A stretch of DNA of 15,386 bases from Planctomycetaceae bacterium (GCA_031278315.1 JAITKS010000029.1:1-15386), one strand, 5' to 3'; positions 1 through 7,998 are shown, counted from the stretch's first letter. A program made the numbers and translations. Notes: a model not told the origin generated them from the letters alone.

Positions 1-264
1 CGCGAAATGGCGGTAGGTTCGGGACGGCTCGATCTTTTATTAGAATATAACGACAAAAGATATCCGATAGAACTCAAGATTCGTTACAATGAACAATATG
101 TCGAAAAAGGTCTTGAACAAATCGCCCGTTATATGGACATTTGTAATTGCAAAGAAGGATGGTATGCCGTTTTCGACAAACGAAAAACAATAGATTGGGA
201 TGATAAAATTTACACAAAAAAGAAAAAAATAAACGACAAAACTATCACAATTGTCGGACTGTAG
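1..264 (+). CDS. C-terminal part of an AAA-ATPase-like protein with PD-(D/E)XK nuclease-type domain (partial, 5' end outside window)
   Basis: The reading frame is open from base 1 (Arg-Glu before the first Met at base 7) and stops at 262-264, so this is the 3' end of a longer gene and the Met at base 7 is unlikely to be the start. The visible 87 residues carry the core of a restriction-endonuclease-like fold: Gly-Arg-Leu-Asp-Leu-Leu-Leu, then Pro-Ile-Glu-Leu-Lys, giving the D...ExK catalytic spacing. A helix follows with Gly-Leu-x-Gln-Ile-Ala-Arg-Tyr-Met-Asp, then a Gly-Trp-x-x-x-Phe-Asp-Lys-Arg strand. From family knowledge this tail is typical of large ATP-binding proteins with an N-terminal AAA-ATPase-like domain and a C-terminal PD-(D/E)XK domain, common in gut and sediment bacteria and of unclear cellular role. 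The ATPase part is not visible. The gene converges on smc across 217 bases. Confidence 0.75.
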   Translation, partial: REMAVGSGRLDLLLEYNDKRYPIELKIRYNEQYVEKGLEQIARYMDICNCKEGWYAVFDKRKTIDWDDKIYTKKKKINDKTITIVGL

Positions 265-349
265 GATTGTAAACTTCTCAAATTTATTTCGACTTTAAGA
301 GAACTTCTAAAAACACGAATTTTTATGCAGCAGATTAGGTTCGCGGTTT

Positions 350-367
350 TTTCAGTTGATATATTAC
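350..367. repeat. Solo copy of the TTTCACTGATATATTAC inverted-repeat end
   Basis: TTTCAGTTGATATATTAC resembles the right-hand end of the intergenic elements described at 4529-4793, 6187-6417, 13380-13663 and 15228-15345, with an extra base after CAG. No convincing partner end was found between here and base 265, so it is a lone or decayed end. It lies in the 217-base gap between the converging nuclease-like gene and smc. That gap holds no other recognisable feature and no clear terminator hairpin. Confidence 0.45.
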
Positions 368-481
368 CAAAATCTTAAATTTGCAATCTACGATTATCCT
401 CTTTCTGCGATTAATAAAAAATTGGAAATGATTAGAAATAATAACACAACTGAATAGTTACTCAAATATAGTTGTCAATAT

Positions 482-3400
482 TTATGCGGCGGATTTGTCT
501 ATTAGATCGCCGTTTTTGCTTACATTGCGAAACTCTACTCCAGCATGAGTTGATACTCCAGATTCATGCATCGTTATTCCATGTAACGTCGACACTATCG
601 ACATCGATTTTTTCGAATGTGTAATCATAATAAATTGTGTTTCATTCTCAAATTCTTTTATTGTTCGTAAGAATCTGTCAACATTGCCCTCATCTAAAGC
701 TGCATCGCATTCGTCAAGAATACATACTGGATTCGGCTTGTATCTGAAAAACGCTAACAACAGAGCAACACATGTCATCGTTTTTTCACCGCCGCTCAAC
801 AACGTTATACTTTTTAACTCTTTGCCCGGAGGTTTCGCAACTATTTCTATTCCCGATTCAAGTATGTTCGACGGATTCTCCAACACAATATCTGCACTGC
901 CGCCGCCAAAAAGATGCTGAAATAAATCAATAAAATGACTGCGTACTCCATTAAATGTCTCCTCAAATAACATTTGACTCGAAACATTAATACGCTCAAT
1001 CGCAATTTCAATTGAACGTTTTGCATTAATCATGTCATTGTACTGAAATGAAAGAGAATTATATTTGGTTTCTAATTCATCAAGTTCACCAATTGCTTCT
1101 AAATTCACATTACCGATACGTTGTAATTTCAATCGTAAATCTTCTATTTCTGTTTTATAATCAATGTAATTTAATTCATCTAATTCATCGGATTTCACTG
1201 TAATATTGCTAATTTTACCAGCACTTGAATTTTCTGAATTTTCTGTAATTGATTCTGTATTTTCTGTTACATTAATTGGTTCTTCAAAATTTTCGTTATT
1301 TTTATCTTCTTGTTTTTCGTTATCGATATTTTTTGTTACGATTATTTCGCTGACATCAATTCCGTAATCTTCTTGAATACGTTCAACTAAAGTTTTTTGT
1401 TCTTGTAAAATCCGTTCTAATTCAATTTGTCGAGCATGTTCTTTATTTCGGATTTTATTCAAATCATGTTGTAATCTTTTATACTCACTCTGCAATTTAG
1501 ACCTGTTCGATGCGATCTCTCTGCGGGTTTCATTGACTTTGATTAACTCGCAACTTACTGCTTCTTTACGTAAATATAATCCTGCAACAGTTGATTCTAT
1601 TTGTAAAATTGCCAACAAAATTCTTTCTCTTTTAGTTTCTAGCATAATGCTTCGTTGCCGGTATTCCGCTAACATGTTTTGCCGTTCAGTGAGATGATCC
1701 TCAAATTGACGTTTGCGCTCATTTAACGACACGAGCCGTTCTTCACTTTTCGCCAATGTTATTTTGACCTCCATCGTTTTATGTTGATGTTCCGATTGTC
1801 TTAATTCTGCATTTGACAATTCATTTCGAATTTCGTCTTGCCGTATTTTTAATGTTGTAATTTCTGTATCAAGTTGACGTTGTATTTCTAGAGTTTGTTC
1901 CAGCTCTTTCGACATATTCGATAGTTGCGAATTTAGTTTCTCGACTTCTTCGTTTACATTGATAATTTGTTCGTTTCCGCTTTTTAATTGTTCTTCGACA
2001 GTTGATAATTTTTGCATCAGCGAATCATATCCGGCAACAGCTTTTTGATAATCGCGTGATTCATTTTCGACATCGTTTTCGTCGTTTGTTACTCTTTCTT
2101 TTGCGATTACGACAGCGATTTCCATATCTTGTACGTCGATATCTAAAGTTGTCATTTTTTCGGTTAAATTCCGTAATTCGCTGCGTCTTGCGATCAATCC
2201 CGACGAAGTATTAGGCGGACCGACAATTAATGCTCCGTCGGTTGTTAGCAATTCGCCTGCAATTGTTAGAAAAGCGGCTTGTTCGTTACTTTCTTTATAA
2301 AGTTGTACAGCGACTGCCATGTTTTCAACGATCCATGTTCGTCCGAGTAAACGTCGTGCCAGATGAATAAACGGATCATTTGCTTTCACGTATTGGTCTG
2401 CTCGTCCGTAAACGCCGCGGCGTCCTATAAAACCGCGGCTTTTCACCCAAGGCGGGTCTTCGTCAGTCGGATCGAGCCAGATAAAACCAACTCGACCCGC
2501 AAATTGAGCAGCATTACGCTCAATATGACGAAACAACTCACCTTTCGGCGATACAACTACATATTGCGAATTTTGACCAAGAGCTAAATCAATTAACGAC
2601 GCCGATTCAACGTCAGCATGAAGTAAATCCGCAACAAGACCATAAACATGACGAAACGGACTCTTCGAATCACGCGATTGCTGCAAGACTTCACGTACTC
2701 CCGGACTTATGCCTTCATTTTTATTGATCAAATCTTCCAACACAGAAATACGTTCCCGCATACCGCTTTGGCGTTGTTTCTGTTCAGATAAATCATGTAC
2801 AAGTTGAGCGAGTTCGTTTGAGCGTCTGCTTTTTCGTTCTCTTGTGTGATGTAATTGTTCTTTTTTTTGTCGAACAGTATCTTCGATATTATCGATAGCG
2901 TCTTTGATTTCGTTATATTGTAACGATAATTCTTCACGTTGTTGTTTTAATTTTGTCAATTTTGCATTACTTTGATCTGTTGTTCGGCGTTGCGACACGA
3001 TCCCCGATTCTAAACCGCCGACGGTACCGGACAAATTCGCGCTTTGTCTGCTTTTCGTATCGATTTCTGTGCGGACAAAATCTAATTCCGATTGTAATTT
3101 TGTGCATAGAACATTAAGCTCTTCGTCTTCTTTTTGTAAACTTTGATAAGTTTCGTTGATTTCTTTTTTAACTTTTATTGCTTTGTGAATATCGTCGGCG
3201 GTTTTTCGCATTAAGTCTTCGATGTCGATACTACGAACATTCAACTCGGATAAAGATTGCCAATTACGGACTATTTGAGTATTCAGATCGTCAACTTGAG
3301 AACTATGTAATTCTATAGCAGATTCTTCGCCTGATATTCTTTCGTGCAGTGCTGCAATTTCGCCTTCATGTTTACGTATTTCTATATCGGCAGATTCAAT

Positions 3401-4222
3401 ATTTGTGTTTACGGCAGACAATAATTTTTCAGTTTGATCAGATTCTTCCGTAAACTTATTGATTTCGTTTTTTAGTGTATTGATTTCAGTTTGTATTGCG
3501 GCAGTTTGTTCTTGACGTTTACGGTAGTCGATTAGAGTAGATTGAATACGTAACTCTTGCAAACGAGTTGTGTATTGTTTGTAGAGTTGTGCTTTTCCGG
3601 CTTGATTTCGAGTTGTTTTAAGTTTGTGATCAGTTTCTGTAACGATATCGGATAAACGGATAATATTCTGTTCGATTCTTTCAAGACGTCTTTGAATTTC
3701 TTGTTTGTAAGCGTTAAAGCGATTAATTCCGGCAGCTTCTTCAAAAATTGTACGGCGTTGTAATGACGTACTTTGTAACAACGATTCAACGCGGCCTTGT
3801 TCGATAATACAGTATGCTTGTGTACCAAGACCGGTGCCGTTTAGAATATCTTTTATATCTTTGAGTCGGGAGTGTTGGCGATTAATTTGATATTCACTTT
3901 CGCCGCTGCGGTAAATTCGGCGTGTAATGTGTACTTCAGGCGTATCGAGTTTGAATATTTTTTTTGAGTTATCGAATGTCAATGTAACTTCCGCAGAGCC
4001 GAGAGGAGGGCGTTCCGAGCTGCCGTTAAAGATAACATCGGTTGATTCGTTACCTCTCAATCGTTTCATGCTTTGTTCGCCGAGAACCCATTTAACCGCA
4101 TCAACAATATTAGATTTACCTGAACCATTAGGACCAACAATCGCACTAATTCCCTGACCGAACTCTATACGGGTTCGATCTGCAAAGCTCTTAAAACCGG
4201 AAAGTTCTATTGCACGCAGCAC
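482..4222 (-). CDS. smc: Chromosome segregation/condensation ATPase SMC
   Basis: A 1246-residue SMC protein, the coiled-coil ATPase that compacts and segregates the chromosome, usually as a dimer with ScpA and ScpB (neither is in the window). The N-terminal head has Walker A GPNGSGKS at residues 30-37. Long coiled-coil arms flank a hinge at roughly residues 500-690. The C-terminal head has the LSGGE signature at 1142-1146, Walker B ending in Asp1170-Glu1171 (ILDECDAALDE) and a switch His at 1202. Bacterial SMCs are usually near 1150-1200 residues; part of the surplus is an Asn/Glu-rich insertion at about 964-1012, just before the conserved NVNLEAIGELDEL segment. The start is GTG at 4222. An in-frame TAA lies only five codons upstream (4235-4237), so no longer start is possible, and no Shine-Dalgarno sequence is visible. 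Confidence 0.97.
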   Translation of the reverse strand: MLRAIELSGFKSFADRTRIEFGQGISAIVGPNGSGKSNIVDAVKWVLGEQSMKRLRGNESTDVIFNGSSERPPLGSAEVTLTFDNSKKIFKLDTPEVHITRRIYRSGESEYQINRQHSRLKDIKDILNGTGLGTQAYCIIEQGRVESLLQSTSLQRRTIFEEAAGINRFNAYKQEIQRRLERIEQNIIRLSDIVTETDHKLKTTRNQAGKAQLYKQYTTRLQELRIQSTLIDYRKRQEQTAAIQTEINTLKNEINKFTEESDQTEKLLSAVNTNIESADIEIRKHEGEIAALHERISGEESAIELHSSQVDDLNTQIVRNWQSLSELNVRSIDIEDLMRKTADDIHKAIKVKKEINETYQSLQKEDEELNVLCTKLQSELDFVRTEIDTKSRQSANLSGTVGGLESGIVSQRRTTDQSNAKLTKLKQQREELSLQYNEIKDAIDNIEDTVRQKKEQLHHTRERKSRRSNELAQLVHDLSEQKQRQSGMRERISVLEDLINKNEGISPGVREVLQQSRDSKSPFRHVYGLVADLLHADVESASLIDLALGQNSQYVVVSPKGELFRHIERNAAQFAGRVGFIWLDPTDEDPPWVKSRGFIGRRGVYGRADQYVKANDPFIHLARRLLGRTWIVENMAVAVQLYKESNEQAAFLTIAGELLTTDGALIVGPPNTSSGLIARRSELRNLTEKMTTLDIDVQDMEIAVVIAKERVTNDENDVENESRDYQKAVAGYDSLMQKLSTVEEQLKSGNEQIINVNEEVEKLNSQLSNMSKELEQTLEIQRQLDTEITTLKIRQDEIRNELSNAELRQSEHQHKTMEVKITLAKSEERLVSLNERKRQFEDHLTERQNMLAEYRQRSIMLETKRERILLAILQIESTVAGLYLRKEAVSCELIKVNETRREIASNRSKLQSEYKRLQHDLNKIRNKEHARQIELERILQEQKTLVERIQEDYGIDVSEIIVTKNIDNEKQEDKNNENFEEPINVTENTESITENSENSSAGKISNITVKSDELDELNYIDYKTEIEDLRLKLQRIGNVNLEAIGELDELETKYNSLSFQYNDMINAKRSIEIAIERINVSSQMLFEETFNGVRSHFIDLFQHLFGGGSADIVLENPSNILESGIEIVAKPPGKELKSITLLSGGEKTMTCVALLLAFFRYKPNPVCILDECDAALDEGNVDRFLRTIKEFENETQFIMITHSKKSMSIVSTLHGITMHESGVSTHAGVEFRNVSKNGDLIDKSAA

Positions 4223-4528
4223 GGAATTACAAAATTATTGTTAAGGGTTATAAATTATTTGTTTTGTTATATCGCAACGGAATAAAGACACTATACACCG
4301 CATCTCCATTTTCCAATATATAAACAGACACAACTTGAATCAAAAAATTAAAATAAGAAAAATTTAAAAACAATCAAAACGATACGAAAGCAATATATCA
4401 CAGCATATCACAGCGAAGTATAACAATTTTACAAAAATGTATAAAGACCAATTTTTGTAATTTATCAGTTCGTTAAAAATAAACTTGAAACCGTTGAAAG
4501 AATTTTAGGTGAAAAATAAGGTTAGTTT
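4223..4528. other. Intergenic region upstream of smc with short duplications and a reverse repeat module
   Basis: No gene is seen here. The smc promoter should lie close to 4223-4300, but I cannot place -35/-10 boxes with confidence in such AT-rich sequence. A perfect 10-base tandem duplication, ATATCACAGC twice, occupies 4395-4414. From 4457 to 4528 lies a minus-oriented copy of the module seen at 6119-6186 and 8441-8515: GTAATTTATCAGT at 4457, then the complement of GGTTTCAAGTTTATTTTT around 4474-4492. It runs directly into the inverted-repeat element that begins at 4529. Confidence 0.55.
4395..4414. repeat. Perfect tandem duplication of a 10-mer
   Basis: ATATCACAGC occurs twice in direct succession (4395-4404, 4405-4414) with no mismatch, about 175 bases upstream of the smc start. 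Confidence 0.85.
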
Positions 4529-4600
4529 GTAATATATCAGTGAAATAATTTATTGTTTTCAGGAACGCGGCCGTCTCGACCGTATCTTTAGTTTTGTTTT

Positions 4601-4630
4601 TTGACAAGATTACAGGATTGACAGGATTTT
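4601..4630. repeat. ACAGGATT-type short repeat array
   Basis: ACAAGATT, ACAGGATT and ACAGGATT follow one another at 8-9 base spacing. The same units recur in reverse complement at 4733-4768, so the two arrays could pair as arms of a long imperfect hairpin inside element E1. Arrays built from this motif are scattered through the intergenic DNA of many unrelated bacteria. Confidence 0.7.
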
Positions 4631-4732
4631 TAAATGATAAATTAAAAGAATTAAAACTTGAAACCATCAAATTAGTTGTTAGTGATTTGAACTTATAATC
4701 CGTGATAATTTCCGCATACGAACTAAACTACT

Positions 4733-4768
4733 ATCCTGTAAATCTTGTAATCCTGTTTATCCTGTCAA
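4733..4768. repeat. ATCCTGTAA-type short repeat array, inverse of 4601-4630
   Basis: Four 9-base units of the ATCCTGTAA / ATCTTGTAA / TCCTGTTTA kind, ending in TCCTGTCAA. This is the reverse complement of the ACAGGATT units at 4601-4630. It lies 34 bases from the end of the DUF1573 gene, so readthrough transcripts of that gene would contain it. Confidence 0.7.
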
Positions 4769-4801
4769 AAAAAATATTCCGCTGATATTTTAACTAATCT
4801 T

Positions 4802-5992
4802 TTATTTTTCTATTGCAAACTGTACGGGGATTTTTATGATTGGTGATTCTATTAAACCTGTTTCAAGGATAATCATTGCAGCTTTGTTTTCATCTGAAGT
4901 GAAATAATTACATTGCGGTGCGTTGGAAGGAATTTCAATAGATAGTGTGAAAAAACGCCGTACATCGGTTTCGACGCTGCCTTTTGTAATAGCAGTTTTT
5001 AGCCATTCGGGTCGAACTTCTTTAATTTTGACATTTGCATTTTGCATATTCGTACCTGTAAGTTGAATTGATATATCTCTTATAATTCGCTCTCCCGATC
5101 TGATAGTTTCAATCGACATAATTCCCTTTTCCCGATCGAATCCTTGTCCTGCAAGTGTAATTCCATTGCCGAATACTCTACCGCGTGCGAAAATTTCTAT
5201 TGAAGGCTCACTGTTGTAACTTGTTTTGATATTAAATAATTCTTGAAAAGTGCCGATAGGAAGTCCGGGTGAAACGGTCAATGTTCCTTCATAAACGGAA
5301 TGCGCATGTTTAAACAAAGAATTTTTTTTGTCTTCTTCATTCAATTCAGACGGTTCAAAATTTAAGTGGAAATGTGTTTTATCTGACCATGTCGGCGGTT
5401 CTAATTTAAGAGATTCTTTTTCAAATCCGTAGAGACGGACTTTTGCTGTTTGTTTCTCTGCCGCCGGTACGTTAGGCAGAAGTATAACAGAGGAACTGAC
5501 AACTATCGGCGATGTAAATATTCCACGAATTGACAAAGTAATTTCAGGTTTATTCGGATCATTTGTTACGATAATTCCGCCTTGTTCGTAGTGTCCGGTT
5601 GTTGCACGCTCGGCGTCGTAATGTACGGTTGCAATGGCAGATTCGCCCGCAGATAAACGATAACGATTAAGAACTATTCCTGTACATGTACAAGTTGTCC
5701 GGTCAACTTGAAGAGTTAATACTCCCGAACCAATATTTTTGATTGTAAATTCGTGAGTACCTTTTTCTTTGACATCTTTAATTCCAAAATCGTAAACATC
5801 GTTTTCGATGTATGCTTTAACATTTGAATCCGGCGGTAACTTTATATCAGCAGGTTTTTCTATCAGATCGGTTTTTCCGAATTCGCGTGTAACATCCCAC
5901 GAGTTAATCGCAAACATCGACGCCGCACCAAAAAAACCAAGTGCTGCGCCAATAATTACTGAAATCAAAAATATTAAATTTGTTGTACGCAT
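4802..5992 (-). CDS. DUF1573-domain envelope protein with N-terminal membrane segment
   Basis: A 396-residue protein of unknown function. Residues 5-29 form a hydrophobic segment, either an uncleaved signal anchor or a signal peptide without a lipobox, so the rest is probably outside the cytoplasmic membrane. Residues about 65-160 match the DUF1573 pattern: a YDFG strand, a THEFTIKNIGSG strand and a Cys-Thr-Cys-Thr-Gly turn (Cys101, Cys103), then a TGHYEQGGIIVTND segment, which is an immunoglobulin-like beta fold. The remaining roughly 230 residues are beta-rich and probably hold further Ig-like domains. Start ATG at 5990-5992 lacks a Shine-Dalgarno sequence; instead an 8-base tandem repeat AATTAAGT (5993-6008) abuts it. 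Family knowledge gives no enzymatic role. The gene is flanked by elements E1 and E2 in the same orientation. Confidence 0.85.
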   Translation of the reverse strand: MRTTNLIFLISVIIGAALGFFGAASMFAINSWDVTREFGKTDLIEKPADIKLPPDSNVKAYIENDVYDFGIKDVKEKGTHEFTIKNIGSGVLTLQVDRTTCTCTGIVLNRYRLSAGESAIATVHYDAERATTGHYEQGGIIVTNDPNKPEITLSIRGIFTSPIVVSSSVILLPNVPAAEKQTAKVRLYGFEKESLKLEPPTWSDKTHFHLNFEPSELNEEDKKNSLFKHAHSVYEGTLTVSPGLPIGTFQELFNIKTSYNSEPSIEIFARGRVFGNGITLAGQGFDREKGIMSIETIRSGERIIRDISIQLTGTNMQNANVKIKEVRPEWLKTAITKGSVETDVRRFFTLSIEIPSNAPQCNYFTSDENKAAMIILETGLIESPIIKIPVQFAIEK

Positions 5993-6008
5993 AATTAAGT
6001 AATTAAGT
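5993..6008. repeat. 8-base tandem duplication directly at the DUF1573 start codon
   Basis: AATTAAGT occurs twice on the plus strand (5993-6000, 6001-6008), occupying the place where a Shine-Dalgarno sequence would be for the minus-strand gene. No purine-rich RBS is visible. Confidence 0.7.
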
Positions 6009-6042
6009 TAATTTGTTAGATGTTAGATATTAAATATTAGAT

Positions 6043-6075
6043 GTTGATGTTACGTTGATGTTAAGTTGATGTTAT
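6043..6075. repeat. 11-base tandem repeat, three units
   Basis: GTTGATGTTAC, GTTGATGTTAA and GTTGATGTTAT follow without gaps (6043-6053, 6054-6064, 6065-6075), differing only in the last base. Just before it the sequence also repeats TTAGAT-type units (6016-6042). It lies 50-80 bases upstream of the DUF1573 start. Confidence 0.9.
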
Positions 6076-6118
6076 AGTCTGTCTGTTTATCGTATCAAAA
6101 AATAAAAACCGTAATATA

Positions 6119-6186
6119 AATATATCAGTGAAATTTTTCAAAGGTTTCAAGTTTATTTTTCATGAACTTTAGTTTGAAAATTCATA
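6119..6186. repeat. Repeat module containing GGTTTCAAGTTTATTTTT
   Basis: This begins with AATATATCAGTGAAAT (6119-6134), then TTTTCAAAGGTTTCAAG and TTTATTTTTCATGAAC, and runs to the left end of element E2 at 6187. Equivalent modules occur at 8356-8413, 8441-8515 and, in reverse, 4457-4528 and 15262-15346. The two GTAATATATCAGTG-type motifs at 6119 and 6187 are in direct orientation, about 68 bases apart. Confidence 0.6.
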
Positions 6187-6274
6187 GTAATATATCAGTG
6201 AAATAATTTATTGTTGTCGGGATCGCGGTCGTCTCGACTGCATCTTTAGGTGTTTTTTGTACGGAAAAGATGCA

Positions 6275-6297
6275 GGCGGGACATCTGCGTTCCCGCC
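6275..6297. terminator. GC-rich hairpin downstream of xylA, possible terminator
   Basis: GGCGGGA (6275-6281) and TCCCGCC (6291-6297) form a perfect 7-base stem with a 9-base loop, the strongest GC hairpin in the window. Read on the minus strand, in the direction of xylA transcription, it is followed by TGCATCTTTT, only a weak U tract; on the plus strand a TTTTTT run follows about ten bases later. It lies 150 bases beyond the xylA stop and inside element E2, so it may instead be just a dispersed GC-rich palindrome. Terminator function is uncertain. Confidence 0.35.
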
Positions 6298-6358
6298 GGC
6301 TAAAATATTTTTTAGTAATTCACTTAAATTTAAAATCTAAAATTACAAAATATTCTTC

Positions 6359-6385
6359 CTCTGTGTTCTCTGTGTTCTCAGGTGG
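6359..6385. repeat. CTCTGTGTT 9-base tandem array
   Basis: Two perfect units CTCTGTGTT (6359-6376) and a degenerate third, CTCAGGTGG. This is a well-known style of dispersed intergenic 9-mer repeat found in many bacteria. It lies inside element E2. Confidence 0.7.
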
Positions 6386-6448
6386 TTAATAAAAAAAATA
6401 TTCCGCTGATATATTATATTTTTAGAACTTCCCTTGATTACGGGTAGT

Positions 6449-7777
6449 TTAAAAACGGATATTGTTGAAAGTGTATCGGTTCACGATATTTTCTAATAAT
6501 TCTTGTCTTCCTGATGTATTTGGATCGATTTTACCTTTTTTTAGCATGTATTTTTCGAGTGATTTGAAATCATGTTTACCGGCTTCGATTTCTGCACCGA
6601 TACCGGAATCCCATGATTCATATCTTTGTTCGAGTAGATTTGCGATTTCACCTTTTTGTCGAATATCGGTTGCGATTTTTAGTCCGAGAGCGAAAGTGTC
6701 CATACCGCCGATATGTGCATAGAATAAATCTATTGGTTCGAAGCTTTCGCGTCTTACTTTTGCGTCGAAATTTAGACCGCCTGTTTTGAAACCGCCGTAT
6801 TTCAGTATTACCATCATCATTTTTGTAGTTTCGTAAACGTTTGTTGGGAATTGGTCGGTATCCCATCCGAGCAAGGTATCGCCGGTGTTAGCGTCAACTG
6901 ATCCTAAGAATCCTTGACTAGCGGCGTATTCTAATTCGTGTTCTACAGAATGTCCTGCGAGAGTTGCATGATTTGTTTCGATATTCATTTTCACGTGTTT
7001 TTCTAGTCCGTAAGTACGGAGAAAATTTATACATGCTGCTGAATCGAAATCGTATTGATGTTTTGTTGGTTCTTTGGGTTTGGGTTCAAAATAGAATTGA
7101 CCTTTGAACCCGATTTCTTTTGCGTAGTTTACGGCGAGGTGCATAAATTTTGCGAGATGATCGAGTTCACGTTTCATATCGGTATTCCAGATACATTGAT
7201 AACCTTCGCGGCCGCCCCAGAACGTGTAACCGGCACCGCCGAGTTCTTTTGTGATTTCGATAGCTTTCTTGACTTGTGCGGCAGCGTAAGCAAATACATC
7301 GGCGTTACAGCTTGTTGCGGCACCGTGTAGAAATCGCGGATGTCCGAATAAGTTTGCTGTACCCCATAATAATTTTACGCCGGTTCGTTCTTGTTCGTCT
7401 TTGAATACTTTGACTACTTCGTCAAGATTTTTATTTGTTTCCGATAGTGAGTCGCCTTCAGGGGCGATATCACGATCGTGAAATGCGTAGAACGGCATTT
7501 GTAATTTTTCGAGAAATTCAAAAAATACTTTAACTCGTTTTTGTGCATTTGTAACGTTATCTTTACCTTCCCAAGGGCGGTACATTGTACCTGCCCCGAA
7601 AGGATCAGAACCGGAAGCTCGCATCGTGTGCCAATATGCCGCACTAAAACGCAATATATCTTCCATCGTTTTGCCTTCGATTCGTTCTTTTGGATTATAG
7701 AATCGGTACGCTAACGGATTTGCCGAATCAGTACCTTCGTACTGAATTTTTCCTTTTATTTCAGAAAAAGCAGCCAT
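6449..7777 (-). CDS. xylA: Xylose isomerase
   Basis: A 442-residue class II D-xylose isomerase that interconverts D-xylose and D-xylulose in the cytoplasm and often also accepts glucose. All catalytic and metal residues are present at E. coli numbering minus one: His100 and Asp103 (AFHDRD), Glu231 and Lys233 (FEPKPK), Glu267 and His270 (NIETNHA), Asp295, Asp306, Asp308 (SVDANTGD, GWDTDQFP) and Asp338 (NFDAKVRR). The TIM-barrel motif WGGREGY lies at 187-193. The ATG at 7775-7777 has the best ribosome binding site in the window (AGGAGA, five bases away), which settles the start. No xylulokinase, xylose transporter or regulator gene is adjacent, so it is a single-gene unit here. The long divergent upstream gap is the likely place for its control. 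Confidence 0.98.
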   Translation of the reverse strand: MAAFSEIKGKIQYEGTDSANPLAYRFYNPKERIEGKTMEDILRFSAAYWHTMRASGSDPFGAGTMYRPWEGKDNVTNAQKRVKVFFEFLEKLQMPFYAFHDRDIAPEGDSLSETNKNLDEVVKVFKDEQERTGVKLLWGTANLFGHPRFLHGAATSCNADVFAYAAAQVKKAIEITKELGGAGYTFWGGREGYQCIWNTDMKRELDHLAKFMHLAVNYAKEIGFKGQFYFEPKPKEPTKHQYDFDSAACINFLRTYGLEKHVKMNIETNHATLAGHSVEHELEYAASQGFLGSVDANTGDTLLGWDTDQFPTNVYETTKMMMVILKYGGFKTGGLNFDAKVRRESFEPIDLFYAHIGGMDTFALGLKIATDIRQKGEIANLLEQRYESWDSGIGAEIEAGKHDFKSLEKYMLKKGKIDPNTSGRQELLENIVNRYTFNNIRF

Positions 7778-7782
7778 TTTGT

Positions 7783-7788
7783 TCTCCT
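7783..7788 (-). promoter_or_regulatory. Strong Shine-Dalgarno sequence of xylA
   Basis: On the minus strand AGGAGA lies five bases before the xylA ATG. Most other genes in the window have no visible Shine-Dalgarno sequence, so xylA appears equipped for efficient initiation. Confidence 0.85.
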
Positions 7789-7947
7789 AAAAATTTATTG
7801 GTTGGAATTGTTTTAAACTGTTCTCACTTTAATCTCACACTTGAATCTCACTTTAAGTTTCGGCAGAGCTGTTTGCTTATAGTTCGGAAAGTCAAGCAAA
7901 ACTTTTATGCTTTTGAATTACCGAAAATCTTTAATACGGGTTGAAAT

Positions 7948-7971
7948 CATAATACGAGTCATAATACGAGT
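7948..7971. repeat. Perfect tandem duplication of a 12-mer
   Basis: CATAATACGAGT occurs twice without gap or mismatch (7948-7959, 7960-7971). A related TTAATACGGGTT sits just before it at 7931-7942. Confidence 0.9.
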
Positions 7972-7998
7972 TATATATTTTGCCCGTAGTTGAATTTC

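Larger units (their letters stand above)
4529..4793. repeat. Intergenic element E1, bounded by imperfect inverted repeats
   Basis: The left end GTAATATATCAGTGAAAT (4529-4546) is matched in inverse by ATTCCGCTGATATTTTAAC (4775-4793). The first 75 or so bases match the start of the element at 6187 closely, including AATAATTTATTGTT and a GC-rich palindrome around GTCTCGAC. The interior then diverges: it holds ACAGGATT-type 8-9-mers (4601-4630), a 60-base module (4674-4733) shared with 13512-13570, and a second ACAGGATT-type array in inverse orientation (4733-4768). The right end stops eight bases from the end of the DUF1573 gene. There is no internal gene, so it looks like a non-autonomous MITE-like or mosaic repeat. 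Target-site duplications are not obvious. Confidence 0.6.
6187..6417. repeat. Intergenic element E2, bounded by imperfect inverted repeats
   Basis: The left end GTAATATATCAGTGAAAT (6187-6204) and right end ATTCCGCTGATATATTAT (6400-6417) are inverted copies with three mismatches in 18 bases. The first 75 or so bases match element E1, including the GC-rich palindrome around GTCTCGAC. The interior then differs, holding a 9-base inverted repeat TGCATCTTT (6239-6247) / AAAGATGCA (6266-6274), a perfect GC-rich hairpin (6275-6297) and a CTCTGTGTT array (6359-6385). The right end is 31 bases from the xylA stop codon. No coding capacity is seen. Confidence 0.6.

Noticed and set aside
1164..1175. Possible frameshift or gene split in smc near the Asn/Glu-rich insert
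   Set aside because: The frame stays open on both sides and the conserved head resumes correctly, so it is an in-frame insertion.
3532..3828. 98-residue open frame on the minus strand
   Set aside because: It lies wholly within smc in another frame and has no recognisable motif; the smc frame is unambiguous there.
482..4222. Rad50/SbcC instead of SMC
   Set aside because: The hinge is a folded SMC-type domain without a Cys-x-x-Cys zinc hook, and both head motifs match SMC.
4473..4670. 65-residue minus-strand frame in the smc-DUF1573 gap
   Set aside because: It is translated repeat sequence (element E1 and the adjacent module) and has no start signal or protein-like motif.
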